Assembly: GCF_006715785.1 (NCBI RefSeq)
Contig: NZ_VFNX01000006.1
Location: 62,001 to 126,000 of the forward strand
Reading direction: 5' to 3'
Length of the DNA stretch: 64,000 nucleotides
DNA from: Streptomyces puniciscabiei
GTDB lineage: Bacteria > Actinomycetota > Actinomycetes > Streptomycetales > Streptomycetaceae
A program made the position numbers and the translations under genes. Positions within the stretch are counted from its first letter, which is position 1. Each line of letters opens with the position of its first letter. The notes beneath the pieces were generated by a model. That model worked only from the letters and a program-made list of their open reading frames with translations. It had not been told where the DNA came from and did not search any database. Positions 40,325-48,944 of the stretch are shown here, in pieces.

Positions 40325-42745
40325 TCAGCGCCGGTGCCGGCCGCCGCCGTAGCCTCCGCCGTATCCGCCGCCGCCCCACCCGCAGTAGTACGGGTACGCC
40401 GAGCAGGGGTCGGACGTGGCGGACGGCGTGGTTGCCGGAGCGGACTTCGAGGCCGTGGGCGCCGGGGTCGGCGACGCGGTGCTCCTGGTCGGGGCGGGCG
40501 CGGGCTCGGGGCTCGTCGGTTTCGGGGTGGTGGTCGGCGACGGGGAGTTGTCGCTGTCCCAGTTGACGTTCTGCATCTGCAGATCTGGCTCGGCGGCGTC
40601 GAGGCTCCACCGCTGGGCGGCGCCGGGGGCGCGGTTCTTGAGGACGAGCGCGCCGGAGCCGTCGGTGGCGGCCGGGGTGAGGGCCAGGTCCTGGTCGAAG
40701 CGGGGTATCAGGGCGCCCTGGAGGGTGAAGTCGTAGCGGATGTTCATGGCGGCCTTCCCGGTGGCCGAGCAGGGGGCGAGGACGACCGAGTAGCCGAGGT
40801 GGGAGTCCAGGCACAGGCCCGGCGCCGCTGAGTCGCGCAGCAGCCCGTCGGTCTCGTACGTCCACTCCTGGCTCGGGGTCGCGGAGCAGGGGACGAGTTC
40901 GGTCTCGGCGCCCTTGACGGCCTTCTTGCCGACGACACCGACACACAGTCCCGAGGCCAGGTTGTGCAGCCGGCCGTGCAGGGTGCCCTGCCCCGCCGCG
41001 TGCGCGGCCCAGGAGGCGCCGGGACTCGGGGTGTCCTTGCCGGGCGCCGGGGACGACGCGTCCTTGCTGCCAGGGCCCGGGCCGTCGCCGGACCCGAGCA
41101 CCGACCACAACACCAGCGGGAGCACGACCAGTCCGCTGACGGTCACGACGGCCACGGCCAGATTGCGCCGCCTGGCCCGGCGCGTGCGGGCCGCACGATG
41201 CGCCGACCGGCCGGAGCCCACGGCATCCCCCCGCCCACCCGACGGTCCGGCGACGGCGGAGCGCCGGGCAGAGCGGGAGCCGGAGCCGGATGCGAACCCG
41301 CCGGGGCCGGCGGGGGAAGCGGCGTCGGCTGACGCGAAGGCGAAGGCGGAGGCGGAGCCGGCGGGGTCGTCCGAGGCAGACGGGTCAGAGGTGAAGGCGG
41401 TGGCAAACGGGGCGGTGGCGGAAGCGGAATGGGAGCCGGCGCCGGAGGCAGAACCGGCGAAGTCGGCTGGGTCAGATGGGCGGGGGCCGGAGGCGGAAGC
41501 GGGAGTCGGCGCCGTGGAGGCGGCCGGGGCGGCTGCAGCGGAAGTGGACGCGGCGGAGGTGGAGGTCTGGGCGTCGGCTGCGGAACCGGCACGGCGCGCG
41601 GACTCGACGGCACGCCCCCGACGCCTGCCTCCGGCGGAACCGTCCCGGCGCCCGCCCCCGGTGGAACCACCCCGGCTGGGCCCGGTGGAAGGCGAAGCCC
41701 CCTGGGGCATGGTCTCGGTGGAGCCGTCCCACGCCGTGAACTCCGCGGGATCCTCCGGAGGCGCGGACTCGGCGGAGCGCCCGCGACGCCTGCGCCCGGC
41801 GGAGCCACCCCAGCGCCTGCCCCCGGTCGCACCACCCCCGGGGGCGGAGTCGGCGGAACCGGTCCGGTGTGACGGCTCGGTGGGCAGGAAGGGCTCGCCG
41901 AACGGGGGTGCGACGGTCTCGGGCCGCGGGGCGGGTCCGGCCTCCTCCTCGGCGCGGTTCGCCCGGGATTCCACGTAGGCCCGGGCGCCCCAGCCGAGGA
42001 CCGCTTCGGCGAGTGCCAGGCCAAGTCCCGTGTTGAACGTGGCGAGTTGGTCGGCCGTACGGCTGCAGTGGCCGCACCGGCCCAGGTGCTCGCGCAGATC
42101 CGGGTCGATGTCGACGCCGCCGCGCCGGAACGTCACGTCGAGCATGCGCTGATAGCGCCGGCACTCGTTCTCGGGGGCGAGCTCGCGGTGGACCTGGAGG
42201 CACTCCTCACGCAGCCGTTCCCGGGCCCGGCGGAGCTCGACACGGGCGTCCTCCTCGTCCAGGCCGAGCAACGCCGCCGGTACGGCGAGCGGTTCGGCCT
42301 CGACCTCCGTGTGCCACAGCACGGCACGGGAGGCCTGCGGCACCCGCTGGAACGCCCGGGACAGCAGTCGCCGGCCCGGCGGCGGCAGCAGCCGGGCGGC
42401 GGCACGCTCACCAGTCTCGCCGGACCGCAGCGCCGGGTGGAGGAGTTCCTGGCGGCCGTCGGCGTCCCACTCGGCCGCGATCCGCCGGACGGCGACCAGC
42501 ACATGCGGCCGCCAGGCGGCGGTCGGGCCGGACTGGCGGAGCGATTCCCCGAACAGCCGGGTGAAGGCGGCGGTGGTGAGCATGCCCGCGGCCCGCGCCC
42601 CGTCCGTGCACAACCGCGCGTAGGCGAAGGCCGCTTCCCAGTGCCGGTCGAGGAGTTCACCCACGGGATGGAGCGCGGGTGTTCCGCCCGTCCACTTCTT
42701 CAGCTCGGCACTCAGTTGCTCGTCCGACCGGCCTGCCTCATTCAC
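40325..42745 (-). CDS. Membrane protein with sigma-like region, HxxxCxxC zinc motif and ricin-type lectin domain (copy 2)
   Basis: An 806-aa paralogue of the 26206-27936 protein with the same order. The sigma-like helical region is about 30-205 (RVPQASRAVLWHTEVEAEPL, REECLQVHRELAPENECRRYQ). The zinc motif HLGRCGHC is about 220-227. A very long Ala/Ser/Gly/Arg linker spans about 260-525, one TM helix 528-550, and the ricin beta-trefoil about 592-717 (QEWTY, GLCLDSH, QRWSLD). A Pro/Thr linker and a CSAYPYYCG plus Gly-rich tail end the protein. GTG 42745 has GGAGG 9 nt upstream. The function is unknown. Confidence 0.82.
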   Translation of the reverse strand: MNEAGRSDEQLSAELKKWTGGTPALHPVGELLDRHWEAAFAYARLCTDGARAAGMLTTAAFTRLFGESLRQSGPTAAWRPHVLVAVRRIAAEWDADGRQELLHPALRSGETGERAAARLLPPPGRRLLSRAFQRVPQASRAVLWHTEVEAEPLAVPAALLGLDEEDARVELRRARERLREECLQVHRELAPENECRRYQRMLDVTFRRGGVDIDPDLREHLGRCGHCSRTADQLATFNTGLGLALAEAVLGWGARAYVESRANRAEEEAGPAPRPETVAPPFGEPFLPTEPSHRTGSADSAPGGGATGGRRWGGSAGRRRRGRSAESAPPEDPAEFTAWDGSTETMPQGASPSTGPSRGGSTGGGRRDGSAGGRRRGRAVESARRAGSAADAQTSTSAASTSAAAAPAASTAPTPASASGPRPSDPADFAGSASGAGSHSASATAPFATAFTSDPSASDDPAGSASAFAFASADAASPAGPGGFASGSGSRSARRSAVAGPSGGRGDAVGSGRSAHRAARTRRARRRNLAVAVVTVSGLVVLPLVLWSVLGSGDGPGPGSKDASSPAPGKDTPSPGASWAAHAAGQGTLHGRLHNLASGLCVGVVGKKAVKGAETELVPCSATPSQEWTYETDGLLRDSAAPGLCLDSHLGYSVVLAPCSATGKAAMNIRYDFTLQGALIPRFDQDLALTPAATDGSGALVLKNRAPGAAQRWSLDAAEPDLQMQNVNWDSDNSPSPTTTPKPTSPEPAPAPTRSTASPTPAPTASKSAPATTPSATSDPCSAYPYYCGWGGGGYGGGYGGGRHRR

Positions 42746-42780
42746 GACTGCATTCCTCCAGACGTGATACGGAAATTAGT

Positions 42781-42798
42781 CCATACCAAGCAGTATGG
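42781..42798. promoter_or_regulatory. Dyad upstream of the copy-2 ricin-domain gene
   Basis: CCATAC-CAAGCA-GTATGG is a perfect 6-bp inverted repeat, 36 bp before the GTG start. It is a possible operator. The gap 42746-43026 holds no gene. Confidence 0.45.
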
Positions 42799-43026
42799 GA
42801 CGGTGGTGGGGCTGCTCGAACGTCCACCTGAGGCGGCTCTTTTGAAGCGTGGGGGGTGTACGGGGAGCGGCCTGGCGCATACAGAGGAAATGCGATGAGC
42901 CTGCGCGCCGACAGCGCACACTTTCGCACAGCAACGCACGACCGAACAAGGGATCTTTCGATTGTCGACACCGGCCGTGGTGCTGTTCGTCATTGACGCG
43001 GATTCAAGGAAATCCTTTTCTTCCCG

Positions 43027-43941
43027 TTACCGTCCTTCGCCCGCCCGGTAGGCGCCGGGCGGCACTCCGTGGCGTTCCCGGAAAACCCGGCTGAAGTGGA
43101 AGGGACTCCTGAATCCGGAGACCGCCGCCACGCGTTCCACCGTGAGGTCGGTGGCCTCCAGCAGCCGGGCCGCGTGCCGCAGCCGGGCCTCGCGCAGTGC
43201 CCGCATCGGGGACCGCCCGGTACGCACGGTGAACAGGTGGGCGAACCGGGAGGGGGACAGCGCGACGCTCTCGGCGAGCGAGCGGACGGTGTGCGGGGCG
43301 CCGGGGTCGGCGGCGATCAGCTCCTCGGCCCGGCGCACCCGGGCGTCGTCGTCCGGTGCGGGCGGCGGCGTCCGGGAACCGCCGGCGGCGAGCAGCACCA
43401 CCTCCTCCAGCGCGCACAGGGCCAGTTCCCGCGCCAGGCTGCCGTGGGCCACCGCCACCGGGTCCGGCTCGCGCGGGGCGTCCTCGCGCGGGATGTCCTC
43501 GGCCGGGCCGCGGGCGTCGGCGAGCATCCGGCCGAACGCCGCATCGACACGGCCGTGCAGGGCAGCGGGCACGGACGGGACGGCGTACAGGCCGTCGGAC
43601 ACGGCGTAGGGGGCGAGCCAGATCGTCCAGGCCGGGCGGGCCTGGCAGTGCGTCCACCAGAACCGCCAGCCACCGGCGCCGGGCGCGACGGCGTAGCGGT
43701 GGCCGGTGCCCGGAGCCAGCACCACCAGATCGCCGGCGCCCGCACGGACCCGGGCGGCGCCCTGGCGCAGCAGTCCGCGGCCGCCCAGCGTGAAGGTGAA
43801 CAGCCAGCTGTCCGAGCCGCGGGGACGGTTGACGCGGTAGCCCGGCGGCTGGTCGTAGCGGCCGGTCACCACCAGTCCGGGCGGCGGGGACGGGTCGGCG
43901 GCGGCAGCCGTCACGGGCAGGTCCTCAGCAGGCACGGGCAT
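43027..43941 (-). CDS. AraC-family transcriptional regulator
   Basis: A 304-aa protein. The N-terminal cupin-like sensing domain is about 25-130 (WLFTFTLGGRGLLRQGAARV, LVVLAPGTGHRYAV). Two C-terminal helix-turn-helix motifs are HTVRSLAESVALSPSRFAHLF and LTVERVAAVSGFRSPFHFSRVFRERHG in outline. It is divergent from a phytanoyl-CoA dioxygenase-type gene with 74 bp between them, so it probably controls that gene. Confidence 0.92.
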   Translation of the reverse strand: MPVPAEDLPVTAAAADPSPPPGLVVTGRYDQPPGYRVNRPRGSDSWLFTFTLGGRGLLRQGAARVRAGAGDLVVLAPGTGHRYAVAPGAGGWRFWWTHCQARPAWTIWLAPYAVSDGLYAVPSVPAALHGRVDAAFGRMLADARGPAEDIPREDAPREPDPVAVAHGSLARELALCALEEVVLLAAGGSRTPPPAPDDDARVRRAEELIAADPGAPHTVRSLAESVALSPSRFAHLFTVRTGRSPMRALREARLRHAARLLEATDLTVERVAAVSGFRSPFHFSRVFRERHGVPPGAYRAGEGR

Positions 43942-44015
43942 CCTCCCGTCGGGTGCGACGGCCTAGCGTGGCGGATGAGTGACCACCTGACCACCGGATT
44001 CCCGGGAGCGGACAC

Positions 44016-44825
44016 ATGACAGTCACGGACAACGGCGCCGTCCTGCCCGAGGCGGTCCGGCAGCGGTTCGAGGAGGACGGATTCGTCGTCGTACGGGAGC
44101 TGTTCGGCCGGGAGGAGATCGCGCGGCTGTGCGCCGCGTTCGCCGCGCTGCACGTGGCCGGTCCGGTGCCGGGCCACTTCGAGCCGCGCCCGGCCGACCC
44201 CGACCCGCTGCGCCGGTACCCGCGGGTGATGCAGCCGCACGAAGTCAGCCCGGAGGCACGGGAGTTCCTGCTGGACGCCCGGCTGCGGGCGGTGCTGGAG
44301 GTGCTGTTCGGCGAGGAGGTGCTGGCCGCGCAGAGCATGTTCTACTTCAAGCCGCCGGGTGCGCGCGGGCAGGCCCTGCACCAGGACAACTTCTATCTGC
44401 GGGTCGAGCCGGGGACGTGTGTGGCGGCGTGGGTGGCCTGCGAGCCTATCGACCGGGACAACGGCGGCCTCCAGGTCGTCCCCGGCACCCACCGGATGGA
44501 CCTGTTCTGCCCCGAACTCGCCGACGAGGAGCTGTCGTTCGCCCGTGAGTACGTTCCGCCTCCGGCCGGGCTGTCCCCGGTTCCGGTGGATCTGGCGCCG
44601 GGTGACGTGCTGTTCTTCAACGGCAGCCTGGTGCACGGCTCCGGGCCCAACCGCACGGCCGACCGGTTCCGGCGCTCGTTCATCGGGCACTATGTCGGCC
44701 GGTCGGCCGAGCGGATCGGCGGGTACTACCGGACGCTCACGATGTCGGGTGAGCGGGTGCGGCTGCCGGAGAGCGAGGGGGCGGGGCCGTGCGGCACGGA
44801 GTTCGCACCGCACGGACCCCACTGA
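44016..44825 (+). CDS. Phytanoyl-CoA dioxygenase (PhyH) family Fe(II)/2-oxoglutarate oxygenase
   Basis: A 269-aa double-stranded beta-helix oxygenase. The iron ligands are HQD (ALHQDNFYL) and the distal His in SLVHGSGPN. The 2-oxoglutarate-binding Arg is in RFRRSFIGHY. Conserved NGGLQVVPGTHR and LAPGDVLFFNG are present, so the active site is complete. The substrate is unknown; relatives hydroxylate small organic molecules. The divergent AraC gene suggests substrate-induced expression. Confidence 0.9.
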   Translation: MTVTDNGAVLPEAVRQRFEEDGFVVVRELFGREEIARLCAAFAALHVAGPVPGHFEPRPADPDPLRRYPRVMQPHEVSPEAREFLLDARLRAVLEVLFGEEVLAAQSMFYFKPPGARGQALHQDNFYLRVEPGTCVAAWVACEPIDRDNGGLQVVPGTHRMDLFCPELADEELSFAREYVPPPAGLSPVPVDLAPGDVLFFNGSLVHGSGPNRTADRFRRSFIGHYVGRSAERIGGYYRTLTMSGERVRLPESEGAGPCGTEFAPHGPH

Positions 44826-44837
44826 GCCGACGGACGG

Positions 44838-45806
44838 TCAGTGACCGCTGATGGCCCGTGGCGTGTACGGCTGCTCCAGCTCCTCGATCTCCTTCTCGGT
44901 CAGCTCCAGCTCCACGGCGGCCACCGCGTCCTCGATGTGGTGCGGTTTGGCGGCGCCGACGACCGGGGCCGCCACCGTGTCCTGGTGGAGCAGCCAGGCG
45001 AGGGCCACCTGGGCGCGGGTCACGCCGCGGTCGTCCGCGATCCGGGTGACCGCCTCGACGATCGAGCGGTCGCTCTCCAGGTACAGGCGGCTGCCGAAGT
45101 TGTCGTTCGCGCTGCGCTCGGTGACCGTGCCCCAGTCCCGGGTGAGCCGGCCGCGGGCGAGCGGGCTCCACGGCAGCACGCCGACGCCCTGGTCCGCGCA
45201 GAGCGGCAGCATCTCCCGCTCCTCCTCGCGGTAGAGCAGGTTGTAGTGGTTCTGCATGGACACGAACTTCGTCCAGCCGTGCCGCTCCGCCGTGTACTGC
45301 AGCTTGGAGAACTCCCAGGCGTACATGGAACTCGCCCCGATGTAGCGGACCTTGCCCGCCTTGACCAGGTCGTGCAGCGCCTCCATCGTCTCCTCGACGG
45401 GGGTCGCGTGGTCGTAGCGGTGGATCTGGTAGAGGTCGACGTAGTCGGTGCCGAGGCGGCGCAGGCTGTGGTCGATCTCCGCCATGACCGCCTTGCGGGA
45501 CAGTCCGGCGCCGTTGGGGCCCGGCCGCATCCGGCCGTTCACCTTGGTGGCCAGCACGATCTCGTCGCGGTTCGCGAAGTCGCGCAGGGCCTTGCCGACG
45601 ATCTCCTCGCTGGTGCCGTCCGAGTAGACGTTCGCGGTGTCGAAGAAGTTGACGCCCGCCTCCAGCGCCTGCCGGATGAGCGGGCGGGAGGCCTCCTCGT
45701 CGAGGGTCCACTCGTGGACGCCGCGGTCGGGCAGGCCGTAGGTCATGCAGCCCAGACAGATCCGCGACACGTCCAGGCCCGTCGAACCGAGCTTCACGTA
45801 CTGCAT
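44838..45806 (-). CDS. Aldo/keto reductase
   Basis: A 322-aa TIM-barrel NADPH-dependent oxidoreductase. The tetrad is visible: Asp in FFDTANVYSDG with Tyr, Lys in VLATKVNG, and His in LYQIHRYD. The cofactor end has VVGAAKPHHIEDAVAA. It reduces aldehydes or ketones; the substrate is unknown. ATG 45806 was chosen because MQYVKLGSTGLDVSRI is the standard N-terminus. It is convergent with the PhyH gene (12-bp gap). Confidence 0.93.
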   Translation of the reverse strand: MQYVKLGSTGLDVSRICLGCMTYGLPDRGVHEWTLDEEASRPLIRQALEAGVNFFDTANVYSDGTSEEIVGKALRDFANRDEIVLATKVNGRMRPGPNGAGLSRKAVMAEIDHSLRRLGTDYVDLYQIHRYDHATPVEETMEALHDLVKAGKVRYIGASSMYAWEFSKLQYTAERHGWTKFVSMQNHYNLLYREEEREMLPLCADQGVGVLPWSPLARGRLTRDWGTVTERSANDNFGSRLYLESDRSIVEAVTRIADDRGVTRAQVALAWLLHQDTVAAPVVGAAKPHHIEDAVAAVELELTEKEIEELEQPYTPRAISGH

Positions 45807-46116
45807 CGTTGCTGCTCCTGCCTTCGGGACGATGGTCACCCACGAGCCTACGGCGTGGCCCGGCACCGGCTGGACGACCGGAACGCGCGGGCGATTTGAT
45901 CCTGCCACGTGCCGCCCGCCGCCCGGCGTGGGCGGGATGCGGCGGATCCGCCCCAAGGGTGTCCCGCGCCCCTCTGGGCGCGTCCCTTCAGGGCGTTGCG
46001 TTGGTGCCCCCAGGTGACCGTCCGGCGTGGGAAACGGATGATCGTCGTACTGTCGGCTCATTCTCGGCGCAGACGACCGGCATCCGGCCGGTCTCGGCCG
46101 CCCCGGAGGAAACGCG
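45807..46116. other. Divergent gap upstream of aldo/keto reductase and secreted-protein genes
   Basis: A 310-bp region without a credible gene. It contains small GC dyads (for example GCGCCCCTCTGGGCGC near 45967) and a good ribosome site, GGAGGA, at the right edge. No clear promoter pair was identified. Confidence 0.4.
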
Positions 46117-46968
46117 GTGCCGACTCGTTCCACCACCCTGAGGACACTTGCCGGAGCAGCGCTGCTGCCGCTGGCGCTCGTCACCCCCGCCTGGGGAGAA
46201 CGCTCCGCCGCGCCGGCGCAGGAGACCCCGGCCACGCTCTGCGCGCTCGCCGGCACGCTGCGCGGTGCGCACGGTGAGCAGGCCGACGTGAGCCTGTGCG
46301 CGGACACCGGCTCGCCGAGGTTCAACATCACGGCCCCGGCCACCTGCCGGGTCGGCCGCACCCGGGTCCGCTACGCCTGTCGCACCGAGGGCACCTGGAA
46401 GGTCACCCGGTCCGGCAAGACTCTGGGCACCGGTTCGCTGCCCGGTTCGGGCCTGTACCCGGGTCCGGGCACGTACGACATCAGCGCCACCGTCCGCGTG
46501 CGGTCCACGCCCGCCGGTGTCGACCTGAAGGGCACGGTGCAGGCCGCCGTCGCGCTGACCGCGCCCAAGGCGAAGGCGACGCACTCCGTCACCGTCGACA
46601 AGGCCGTGCTGCGCCGCAACGCCACGACCACCGTGACCTACACGATCCGCCGGGACAGCGTCGAGGGTGACGGCAACGCGCGGCTGGGGATGATCGGCGA
46701 GGCGGGCACCGGTCTGCGGATCAGCACGGCCGACACACGCTGCGTCAACCCGCTGGTGGGGCGGTACCCGTCGAAGACCCGGCTGGCGCACTCCCTGGAC
46801 TGCACGGTGACGGAGCTGCAGCCCGGCCACCCGGAGACGCTGAAGGTCCGCTTCACGGTCGGGGCGAAGTGCTCCACGGTGGTGTCGAAGCTCGGCTACT
46901 GGGTTCCCAAGGGCCAGGACATGTTCACCGGGAACATGCTGGCGGGGCCGACGCTGACCTGCCGCTAG
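46117..46968 (+). CDS. Secreted protein of unknown function
   Basis: A 283-aa exported protein with a signal peptide (about 1-28, cleavage after TPAWG). Six or more Cys in the mature part (CALAG, LCADTG, TCRVGRTRVRYACR, RCVNPL, LDCTV, KCSTV) suggest disulfides. Beta-rich repeats such as TVDKAVLRRNATTTVTYTIRR resemble a DUF11/Ig-like domain. GTG 46117 follows GGAGGA by 7 nt. The stop TAG shares the palindrome CTAG with the stop of the convergent gene. No function is recognised. Confidence 0.78.
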   Translation: MPTRSTTLRTLAGAALLPLALVTPAWGERSAAPAQETPATLCALAGTLRGAHGEQADVSLCADTGSPRFNITAPATCRVGRTRVRYACRTEGTWKVTRSGKTLGTGSLPGSGLYPGPGTYDISATVRVRSTPAGVDLKGTVQAAVALTAPKAKATHSVTVDKAVLRRNATTTVTYTIRRDSVEGDGNARLGMIGEAGTGLRISTADTRCVNPLVGRYPSKTRLAHSLDCTVTELQPGHPETLKVRFTVGAKCSTVVSKLGYWVPKGQDMFTGNMLAGPTLTCR

Positions 46969-47489
46969 AGCAGGTCCAGTGCCTGTTCCCAGGCGAGGTC
47001 CGGACGGCCGCCGTCCGGCAGTACCTCACCGGTGTACCGCTCGCCGAAGCGGACGCCCATCCCGCGCAGCCGTTCCAGGCTGTCCCGGTAGGCGGGATGG
47101 GCGTCCAGCGCGTCGGCGACGCAGGGCAGGACGGCGATCGGTATGCCCAGGCCCGCCGCCTCGCACAGGGTGCCGAGCGCGAGGGTGTCGGCGATGCCGG
47201 CCGCCCATTTGTTGATGGTGTTGAAGGTGGCGGGGGCCACCACGACGGCGTCCGGCGGCGGGAAGGGACGGGGGTCGGCCGGTGTGCGCCAGGCCGATCT
47301 GACGGGCCGGCCCGTCTGCGCCCGCACGGCCTCGCTGTCGAAGAAGCCGCTCATGGCGACCGGTGTGGCGATGACGCCGACCTCCCAGTTCCGTTCCTGG
47401 GCGGCACCGATCAGTTTGCTGACGCCCGCGGCGATCCCGGCCGCGCAGACGACGACGTAGAGGAAGGGCTTCTCGGCCTGTTCGGTCAT
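46965..47489 (-). CDS. Flavoprotein (phosphopantothenoylcysteine decarboxylase-like fold)
   Basis: A 174-aa protein with the flavodoxin-like HFCD fold. It has YVVVCAAGIAAGVSKLIGAA at the start, GVIATPVAMSG, VVAPATFNTINKWAAGIADTLAL (the conserved PA-x-x-NT-x-x-K FMN motif) and PIAVLPCVADALDAHPAY. It probably binds FMN; decarboxylase activity is uncertain because the catalytic His is not obvious. Its stop overlaps that of the convergent secreted-protein gene within CTAG (46965-46968). Confidence 0.85.
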   Translation of the reverse strand: MTEQAEKPFLYVVVCAAGIAAGVSKLIGAAQERNWEVGVIATPVAMSGFFDSEAVRAQTGRPVRSAWRTPADPRPFPPPDAVVVAPATFNTINKWAAGIADTLALGTLCEAAGLGIPIAVLPCVADALDAHPAYRDSLERLRGMGVRFGERYTGEVLPDGGRPDLAWEQALDLL

Positions 47490-47514
47490 CCGGGAACCCT
47501 ACTGAACGGAAACG

Positions 47515-47973
47515 CTACCGAACCGGGAAGGACCGCCCTCGCTCGGCCTCGGGGCGCGGGCCGTGGATGCGGCGCTGCCCCTCCTCGATGGGCACGTCGT
47601 TGATGCTGGCCTCCCGCCGGGTCATCAGGCCGTGCTCGTCGAACTCCCACAGTTCGTTGCCGTACGAGCGCCACCACTGCCCGTCGGCGTCGTGGCACTC
47701 GTACTGGAAGCGGACGGCGATGCGGTTGCCGTCGAAGGCCCACAGGTCCTTGCGCAGCGCGTAGTCCAGCTCGCGCCGCCACTTGGCGGTGAGGAACGCG
47801 ACGATCTCGGCGCGGCCGGTGACGAAGGTGTCGCGGTTGCGCCAGACCGAGTCCTCGGAGTAGGCGAGCGCCACCTTGTGCGGGTCGCGGGTGTTCCAGG
47901 CGTCCTCGGCGGCCTGGACCTTCTGCGCGGCGCTCTCGCGGGTGAACGGCGGCAGGGGCGGACGGTCGGCCAT
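47515..47973 (-). CDS. NTF2-like (DUF1348) protein
   Basis: A 152-aa cone-fold protein with [71 protein letters not shown] and [17 protein letters not shown] in order, the full DUF1348 pattern. These small proteins bind or convert hydrophobic compounds; the role is unknown. ATG 47973 has GGAGGAGACC just upstream. It is divergent from a TetR gene and has a TetR operator inside its promoter. Confidence 0.9.
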   Translation of the reverse strand: MADRPPLPPFTRESAAQKVQAAEDAWNTRDPHKVALAYSEDSVWRNRDTFVTGRAEIVAFLTAKWRRELDYALRKDLWAFDGNRIAVRFQYECHDADGQWWRSYGNELWEFDEHGLMTRREASINDVPIEEGQRRIHGPRPEAERGRSFPVR

Positions 47974-47998
47974 GGTCTCCTCCTTGGCTCGGCAGCCC

Positions 47999-48057
47999 GG
48001 AGAACGGGCGTTCTCCAGGCGCACTGCTACGGTAGGAGAACGGGCGTTCTCCGTCAA
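47999..48057. promoter_or_regulatory. Two identical 18-bp TetR operators and the promoter of the DUF1348 gene
   Basis: GGAGAACGGGCGTTCTCC occurs at 47999-48016 and 48035-48052, exactly 36 bp apart; the 8-bp arms are perfect. On the minus strand, -35 TTGACG (48057-48052), a 17-nt spacer and -10 TACCGT (48034-48029) form a promoter whose spacer is the second operator. The first operator lies downstream, in the transcribed leader. Repressor binding would block the DUF1348 gene and probably the divergent TetR gene. Confidence 0.85.
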
Positions 48058-48099
48058 AGGGCGCGCCAGGTAACCCGTCAACGACCAGGTCGAGGAGGC

Positions 48100-48687
48100 A
48101 TGGTGTCGCCGATGGACAGCGCGGCCGTCCGGGACAGGGCGCTCGACGCCGCGGAGGAGCTGTTCTACGCCCGGGGTGTGCAGTCCGTGGGCATGGACGA
48201 ACTGCGCGGCGCGTCAGGAGTCTCGCTCAAGCGCCTCTACCAGCTCTTCCCCGCCAAGGAGCAGCTGGTCGCGGCCTACCTGGCACGGCGGGACGAGCGC
48301 TGGCGCGGACGCCTGGCGGAGCACGTGGCACGGCAGCGGGACCCGCGGGAGCGGATCCCGGCCGTTTTCGACTGGCTGGAGGGTTGGTTCGGCGAGGCCG
48401 GCTTCCGCGGCTGCGCCTGGATCAACGCCTATGGCGAGCTGGGCGCCACCTCCGCCCTGGTCGCCGAGCAGGTGCGCGCCCACAAGGAGGCGTTCCGGGA
48501 CTACCTCGCCTCGCTCGTGGCGGACGCCGGGCTGCCCGCCGCGCTCACCGGTCCCCTCTTCCTCCTCGCCGAGGGGGCGATGGTGACGGCCGGCATCACG
48601 GGGACCACCCGGCCGGCGGCCGAGGCCCGCGAGGCGGCGCGGACCCTGCTGGCGACCACCGGACCGGGCGGGCCCCGGCCCTCCTAG
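48100..48687 (+). CDS. TetR/AcrR-family repressor
   Basis: A 195-aa regulator. The HTH (about residues 10-58) has [22 protein letters not shown] and [22 protein letters not shown]. The ligand domain has the TetR_C-type block [17 protein letters not shown]. The best start is unclear: ATG 48100 or GTG 48103 lie 1 and 4 nt after GGAGG, and ATG 48112 lies 13 nt after it. It almost certainly binds the two upstream palindromes and controls the DUF1348 gene. The stop TAG is supplied by the CTAG at the left end of a MITE-like element. Confidence 0.92.
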   Translation: MVSPMDSAAVRDRALDAAEELFYARGVQSVGMDELRGASGVSLKRLYQLFPAKEQLVAAYLARRDERWRGRLAEHVARQRDPRERIPAVFDWLEGWFGEAGFRGCAWINAYGELGATSALVAEQVRAHKEAFRDYLASLVADAGLPAALTGPLFLLAEGAMVTAGITGTTRPAAEAREAARTLLATTGPGGPRPS

Positions 48688-48944
48688 GGCCTGTCGTCAC
48701 AGTCCCTCCCCCCGCCTTGGGCCGGGAGGTGCCCGCCGCCCTGCGACGCCCGGCAGGCTCCCCCACTGCCTCGAGGGCGTGGGAGGTGCCCCCTCTCGCC
48801 GCACCGCGCGAAAGCCCGAGTGCGTGCAGTACGAGGACTTCCGCCGGCACTCCCCCAGCCTTCGGCCGGGGGACCCCAGGGCACGCACCAGACGCCGCCG
48901 GGCCGCCCTCCGGGCGACGGCGGGAATGTGACGACAGGCCCTAG
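48684..48944. mobile_element. MITE-like element 2, CTAG-flanked with perfect 18-bp terminal repeats
   Basis: A 261-bp element. Its ends, CTAGGGCCTGTCGTCACA (48684-48701) and the exact complement (48927-48944), form perfect 18-bp inverted repeats. The right-hand 75 bp matches element 1 at 24.7 kb, including CCCCCAGCCTTCGGCCGGGGG. The middle has extra GC-rich hairpins. No ORF for a transposase is present. It separates two convergent genes, and its two CTAG ends supply both stop codons. Confidence 0.85.
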
